From positions 57,359-101,141 of the forward strand of contig MKVE01000027.1 of NCBI GenBank assembly GCA_001898785.1: a stretch of 43,783 bases of DNA. The letters are read 5' to 3'. The stretch is from Chryseobacterium sp. 36-9. GTDB taxonomy: Bacteria; Bacteroidota; Bacteroidia; Flavobacteriales; Weeksellaceae. A model generated the notes under the pieces. That model did not search any database. It was not told the DNA's origin and worked only from the letters and a program-made list of their open reading frames with translations. A program made the translations under genes and the position numbers. Below are positions 40,050 to 43,783 of this stretch, one piece after another. Every line of letters starts with the position of its first letter. The stretch's first letter is position 1.

Positions 40050-40182
40050 TTCAAATTATAAACTTTAGATTATAAATTTTGATTAATCTAAAATACTATT
40101 CAAGATAAATGTTAAATGATAAGATTTTTAGACTATGATTTTCATCGTAAAATCTAAAATCTAAAATCTAAAATCTTTAAAT
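40050..40182. repeat. Heptamer-repeat spacer nuoD-nuoE, 19 units
   Basis: The gap is 133 bases, exactly 19 x 7, running from the base after the nuoD stop to the base before the nuoE ATG. The best units are four perfect TAAAATC copies at 40148-40175. Others are variants such as TATAAAC, TATAAAT, TTTAGAT, TAAATGT and TAAATGA. Confidence 0.8.
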
Positions 40183-40692
40183 ATGAGCGAAACAATTGCT
40201 TTTAAACCTGAAAGCTTAGCGCAGGTTCATAAAATTATCGCAAGATATCCGGAAGGGAGACAAAAGTCTGCTCTTATTCCTGTTTTGCATTTGGCACAGA
40301 AAGAATTTGGTGGCTGGCTGGCTGTTCCGGTAATGGATTATGTTGCAGAATTATTAAATATCACACCAATTGAAGTATATGAAGTTGCGACATTCTATAC
40401 AATGTTCAATATGAAGCCGGTCGGAAAATATGTTTTGGAAGTTTGCAGAACCGGACCTTGTATGCTGAACGGAAGTGATAATATATTAGACCATATCCGT
40501 AAAAAGCTCAACATAAAAGACGGGCAAACTACAGAAGACGGATTGTTCACTCTTAAACCAGCTGAATGCCTTGGAGCATGTGGATATGCACCAATGATGC
40601 AGTTGGGCAAATTCTATCACGAAAATTTAACTATAGAAAAAGTTGACGAGATTCTTGACCTTTGTAGACAAGGAGCCATCGCTTTAGATTAA
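40183..40692 (+). CDS. nuoE: NADH-quinone oxidoreductase subunit E
   Basis: A 169-residue subunit of the NADH-oxidising arm (24-kDa family) that binds a [2Fe-2S] cluster. The four ligands are C88 and C93 in VCRTGPCML and C129 and C133 in ECLGACGYAP. The segment YEVATFYTMFNMKPVGKY is characteristic. The ATG follows the 19-unit repeat spacer. nuoF begins only 10 bases after the stop, so the two are tightly coupled. Confidence 0.97.
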   Translation: MSETIAFKPESLAQVHKIIARYPEGRQKSALIPVLHLAQKEFGGWLAVPVMDYVAELLNITPIEVYEVATFYTMFNMKPVGKYVLEVCRTGPCMLNGSDNILDHIRKKLNIKDGQTTEDGLFTLKPAECLGACGYAPMMQLGKFYHENLTIEKVDEILDLCRQGAIALD

Positions 40693-40702
40693 TATTAAGA
40701 AA

Positions 40703-42058
40703 ATGAGTAAAAAACTTTTACTTAAGAATGCACATATAGAGGGAATTCGTTATTTCGAGACTTACCGTAAACACGGCGGTTACGAAGCAGCGGAAAAAGC
40801 GCTTAAAATGACTACCGATGAAGTTCTGGAAGAAGTTAAAGTTTCCGGACTTAGAGGAAGAGGTGGCGCCGGTTTCCCAACGGGAATGAAGTGGAGTTTC
40901 TTGGCCAAGCCGGAAGGTGTTCCAAGACATTTGGTTGTTAATGCCGATGAATCTGAACCCGGAACTTTCAAAGACAGATATCTGATGGAGTTTCTTCCTC
41001 ATCTTTTGATCGAAGGCATGTTGATTTCATCTTACTGTTTAGGTTCCAACACATCCTATATATATATAAGGGGAGAATATTCCTGGATTCCGGATATTTT
41101 GGAAGAAGCCATTGAAGAAGCAAAAACTGCCGGATTTCTTGGAAAAAATATTCTGGGAACTGGTTACGATTTGGAAATTTATGTTCAGAGAGGTGCTGGT
41201 GCTTACATTTGTGGTGAAGAAACTGCTCTGCTTGAATCTCTTGAAGGAAGAAGAGGAAATCCGAGATTGAAGCCACCATTCCCTGCTGTAAAAGGACTTT
41301 GGGAAAGACCAACGGTTGTGAACAATGTTGAATCTATTGCAGCAGTTGTTCCAATTATCGAAATCGGTGGTGCAGAATATGCTAAAATAGGTATTGGAAG
41401 ATCAACAGGAACTAAATTGATTTCAGCTTGTGGTAATATTAATAAGCCAGGCGTTTACGAAATCGATATGACAATTACCGTTGAAGAATTTATCTATTCT
41501 GATGAATATTGCGGTGGAATCCCGAATGGTAAAAAGCTGAAAGCTTGTATCCCTGGAGGAAGTTCTGTTCCAATTGTTCCAGCCAATCTTTTACTGAAGA
41601 CCATCAACGGCGAACCAAGATACATGAATTATGAATCTCTGGCAGACGGTGGTTTTGCTACCGGAACAATGATGGGTTCGGGAGGATTTATTGTTCTGGA
41701 CGAAGACCAATGTGTGGTTAATCATACGATGACTTTAGCAAGATTCTACAACCACGAGAGTTGTGGACAATGTACACCTTGCCGTGAAGGAACGGGTTGG
41801 ATGTACAAAATTTTGAAAAAAATTGAGAAAGGAGAAGGAAAAATGGAAGACATCGATTTGCTTTGGGACATCCAGAGAAAAATTGAAGGCAATACCATTT
41901 GTCCTTTGGGAGATGCTGCTGCCTGGCCGGTTGCTGCTGCTATAAGACACTTCAGAGATGAGTTTGAGTGGCATGTCAATAATCCTGAGCTATGCCAAAC
42001 GCAAAATTACGGAATAGCAAACTATGCAGATCCTATTCCAGCTGTTAGTAACAGTTAA
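40703..42058 (+). CDS. nuoF: NADH-quinone oxidoreductase subunit F
   Basis: A 451-residue subunit that takes hydride from NADH to FMN and passes electrons to a [4Fe-4S] cluster. The NADH/FMN site is SGLRGRGGAGFPTGMKW (about 48-64) with VNADESEPGTFKDRYL, and GAGAYICGEETALLESLEG follows. The cluster ligands are C354, C357 and C360 in SCGQCTPCREG and C400 in TICPLGDA. All are present and the length is normal. The following gene is not a nuo gene but an outer-membrane protein. Confidence 0.97.
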   Translation: MSKKLLLKNAHIEGIRYFETYRKHGGYEAAEKALKMTTDEVLEEVKVSGLRGRGGAGFPTGMKWSFLAKPEGVPRHLVVNADESEPGTFKDRYLMEFLPHLLIEGMLISSYCLGSNTSYIYIRGEYSWIPDILEEAIEEAKTAGFLGKNILGTGYDLEIYVQRGAGAYICGEETALLESLEGRRGNPRLKPPFPAVKGLWERPTVVNNVESIAAVVPIIEIGGAEYAKIGIGRSTGTKLISACGNINKPGVYEIDMTITVEEFIYSDEYCGGIPNGKKLKACIPGGSSVPIVPANLLLKTINGEPRYMNYESLADGGFATGTMMGSGGFIVLDEDQCVVNHTMTLARFYNHESCGQCTPCREGTGWMYKILKKIEKGEGKMEDIDLLWDIQRKIEGNTICPLGDAAAWPVAAAIRHFRDEFEWHVNNPELCQTQNYGIANYADPIPAVSNS

Positions 42059-42103
42059 ATAAAGATTTAAATAGAATTTGTATTTTCAAATTCACTAGAA
42101 ATA

Positions 42104-42940
42104 ATGAAGAAGTTCTTTGAATTCGTTTTTGTATTTTTTGTTGGGATAACAACTGTATTCGGACAAAATCAAGACACTATTGATAATGATAAATCCACAT
42201 TAAAAAAAGGAACAATGTTCGTTTTTTGGGGTTGGAACAGGGCTGGATTCAGTAATTCTGATATTCGGGTCAGAGGAAACGGGTATGATTTCACTTTAAG
42301 TAATGTTGTGGCGCACGACAGGCCTTCGGAATTAAGTATGGCTTATATCGATCCAACAAGACTTTCAATTCCGCAATTCAATTTTAGATTAGCTTATTTT
42401 ATTAAGGATAATCTAGCGGTTGTAATTGCACAGGATCATATGAAGTATGTAATGGATCAGGATCAGATTGCAAAATTCAATGGTCATATTTCTGACCCGG
42501 CATATGCAGCAATGGTCCAGAATGGTCAGGTTAATCTGACTGATGAGCAGTTTCTGACTTTTGAACATACGGATGGATTGAATTACATCAACGCAGGTCT
42601 GGAAAAGTATAAAAACGTTTTATCAAAAAAGAATTTTGATATCTTTTGGGCTTATGGCGGAGGAATTGGTGCTTTGATGCCAAAAAGTAATGTGAAGTTA
42701 TTCGGAAACGAAAGAAGCGACAGGTACCATTTAGCAGGATTTGGTTTAGATGCGAGAACTAATATCAATTTTGTTTTTTGGAATCATATAATGGCAAGAG
42801 TAGAAGGAAAATTTGGTTACATCAATATGCCGGATATCAAGACTACTCTTAATAATAAACCTGATAAAGCCAGTCAGGATTTTGTATTCTACCAAGTTAA
42901 TTTTGGGATTGGATACGTATTCAATAGAAAATTAAAATAA
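42104..42940 (+). CDS. Outer-membrane protein of unknown function, inserted between nuoF and nuoG
   Basis: A 278-residue exported protein with signal peptide MKKFFEFVFVFFVGITTVFGQ. After a short linker, the rest is strand-rich with aromatic and glycine residues (MFVFWGWNRAGFSNSDI, FNFRLAYFIKDNLAVVIAQDHMKYVM, IFWAYGGGIGALMPKSNVKLF, FVFYQVNFGIGYVF), typical of an eight- to twelve-strand outer-membrane barrel. The last residues are NRKLK. It is on the same strand, 45 bases after nuoF and 45 before nuoG, with no terminator or promoter visible, so it is probably transcribed with complex I. No enzyme motif is seen. Its role and any link with complex I are unknown. Confidence 0.85.
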   Translation: MKKFFEFVFVFFVGITTVFGQNQDTIDNDKSTLKKGTMFVFWGWNRAGFSNSDIRVRGNGYDFTLSNVVAHDRPSELSMAYIDPTRLSIPQFNFRLAYFIKDNLAVVIAQDHMKYVMDQDQIAKFNGHISDPAYAAMVQNGQVNLTDEQFLTFEHTDGLNYINAGLEKYKNVLSKKNFDIFWAYGGGIGALMPKSNVKLFGNERSDRYHLAGFGLDARTNINFVFWNHIMARVEGKFGYINMPDIKTTLNNKPDKASQDFVFYQVNFGIGYVFNRKLK

Positions 42941-42985
42941 AAAATTAAGACTATTGCTGCACGCATATAGCCAAAAGCAGAAGAT

Positions 42986-43783
42986 ATGAGCGAAGAAGTC
43001 AAAAAATTTAAAGTTACCATAGACGGACAAACTACCGAAGTTTTGCCAGGTACTTCTATTCTGGAAGCGGCTAGACAGATCGGTGGAAAATCTGTGCCTC
43101 CGGCAATGTGCTACTACAGCAAATTGGAAACCAGTGGTGGTAGATGTAGAACTTGTCTTGTAGAAGTTTCCAAAGGCTCTGAAGCAGACCCAAGACCAAT
43201 GCCAAAATTGGTTGCAAGCTGTAGAACTGGTGTAATGGACGGAATGGAAGTAAAAAACTTAACTTCTGAAAAAGCACAGGAAGGCAGAAAAGCAGTTACG
43301 GAATTCCTTTTGGTAAATCACCCATTGGATTGTCCTGTTTGCGATCAGGCCGGAGAATGTCACCTTCAGGATCTCGGTTACGAGCATGGAAATCTTGAAA
43401 CGAGAACAGAATTCGAAAGAAATACTTACGATGCAGATGACATCGGTCCATATATCAAATTGAATATGAACCGTTGCATCCTTTGTGCAAGATGTGTATT
43501 GGCTGCCAATCAGTTGACAGAAAAAAGAGAGCACGGAATCCTTTACAGAGGTGACCACGCAGAGATATCAACAATGCTGAACAAAGCTTTGGATAATGAT
43601 TTCATTGGAAACGTGATTGATGTTTGTCCGGTTGGCGCTTTGACGGACAGAACCGCCAGATTTGCAAGCAGAGTTTGGTTTACTAAACCTTATAACGCCA
43701 CTTGTAGTTGTACAAAATGCAGCGGAAAAGCGGTACTTTGGATGAAAGGTGATGAAGTGGTAAGAATAACGGCCAGAAAAGAC
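42986..43783 (+). CDS. nuoG: NADH-quinone oxidoreductase subunit G, 3' end cut by window edge
   Basis: The first 266 codons of the iron-sulfur subunit of complex I (75-kDa family). Starting at the ATG at 42986 the product reads MSEEVKKFKVTIDGQTTEVL. A [2Fe-2S] domain has ligands C42, C54, C57 and C79. The His-Cys3 cluster is H112-x3-C116-x2-C119-x5-C125 (LDCPVCDQAGEC). A further [4Fe-4S] cluster uses C164, C167, C170 (RCILCARC) and C214 (DVCPVGAL). The next domain begins with ATCSCTKC (C240, C242, C245). The frame is open to the end of the window, so the molybdopterin-like part lies beyond it. No separate start signal is seen; it is probably read from the nuoA promoter. Confidence 0.96.
   Translation, partial: MSEEVKKFKVTIDGQTTEVLPGTSILEAARQIGGKSVPPAMCYYSKLETSGGRCRTCLVEVSKGSEADPRPMPKLVASCRTGVMDGMEVKNLTSEKAQEGRKAVTEFLLVNHPLDCPVCDQAGECHLQDLGYEHGNLETRTEFERNTYDADDIGPYIKLNMNRCILCARCVLAANQLTEKREHGILYRGDHAEISTMLNKALDNDFIGNVIDVCPVGALTDRTARFASRVWFTKPYNATCSCTKCSGKAVLWMKGDEVVRITARKD

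Overview
The window looks like a chromosomal stretch from a Bacteroidota bacterium of the Flavobacteriales, most like Chryseobacterium and its relatives (Weeksellaceae). The DNA is AT-rich. Many genes are preceded by the Bacteroidota -7 promoter element TAnnTTTG rather than Shine-Dalgarno sites. Three proteins carry C-terminal type IX secretion (T9SS) sorting signals. There is a two-gene set that fits sulfonolipid (capnine/sulfobacin) synthesis, a DUF2723 membrane protein and a Bacteroidota-style nuo operon. The species call is inference, not measurement. No rRNA, tRNA, CRISPR array or insertion sequence was seen.

Layout. 1-8 kb: 3'-truncated tilS (minus, GTG start), an OmpA-like lipoprotein, an O-methyltransferase and an NlpC/P60 hydrolase on plus. 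Facing them on minus are a small membrane protein with a TonB-dependent receptor, then a metal-type kdsA and a DUF1697 protein. 8-20 kb: a large DUF2723/GT117-like membrane protein (minus); the candidate cysteate synthase and cysteate acyltransferase pair (plus); a ParE-type toxin-antitoxin pair; a 2-oxoglutarate dioxygenase; a serine hydrolase; tag; and a fused, eukaryote-like UMP synthase. 20-29 kb: an envelope region with an M1-peptidase-like/beta-barrel fusion that has lost its zinc site, three T9SS cargo proteins and a 1080-residue outer-membrane barrel protein. 29-37 kb: housekeeping genes (sulfurtransferase, short-chain threonine dehydrogenase, a degenerate polysaccharide deacetylase homologue, membrane phosphoesterase, FabH-like synthase, YigZ, YugP-like protease, GNAT protein). 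37-43.8 kb: nuoABCDEF, then an outer-membrane protein gene, then nuoG, which runs off the window.

How the genes work together. NuoA-G form the front part of respiratory complex I. Cysteate synthase would make L-cysteate, and the acyltransferase would condense it with a fatty acyl group to begin an outer-membrane sulfonolipid. Kdo-8-phosphate synthase feeds lipopolysaccharide. The receptor, barrel proteins and T9SS cargo belong to the outer envelope.

The most unusual non-coding signal is a 7-bp periodicity that fills several intergenic spacers, most clearly all the longer gaps from nuoA to nuoE. The nuoD-nuoE gap is exactly 19 heptamers long. The 21-bp repeat array before tag has the same 7-bp grain. 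Three copies of a palindrome occur just downstream of stop codons, and a nested inverted repeat supplies part of the promoter of the UMP synthase gene.
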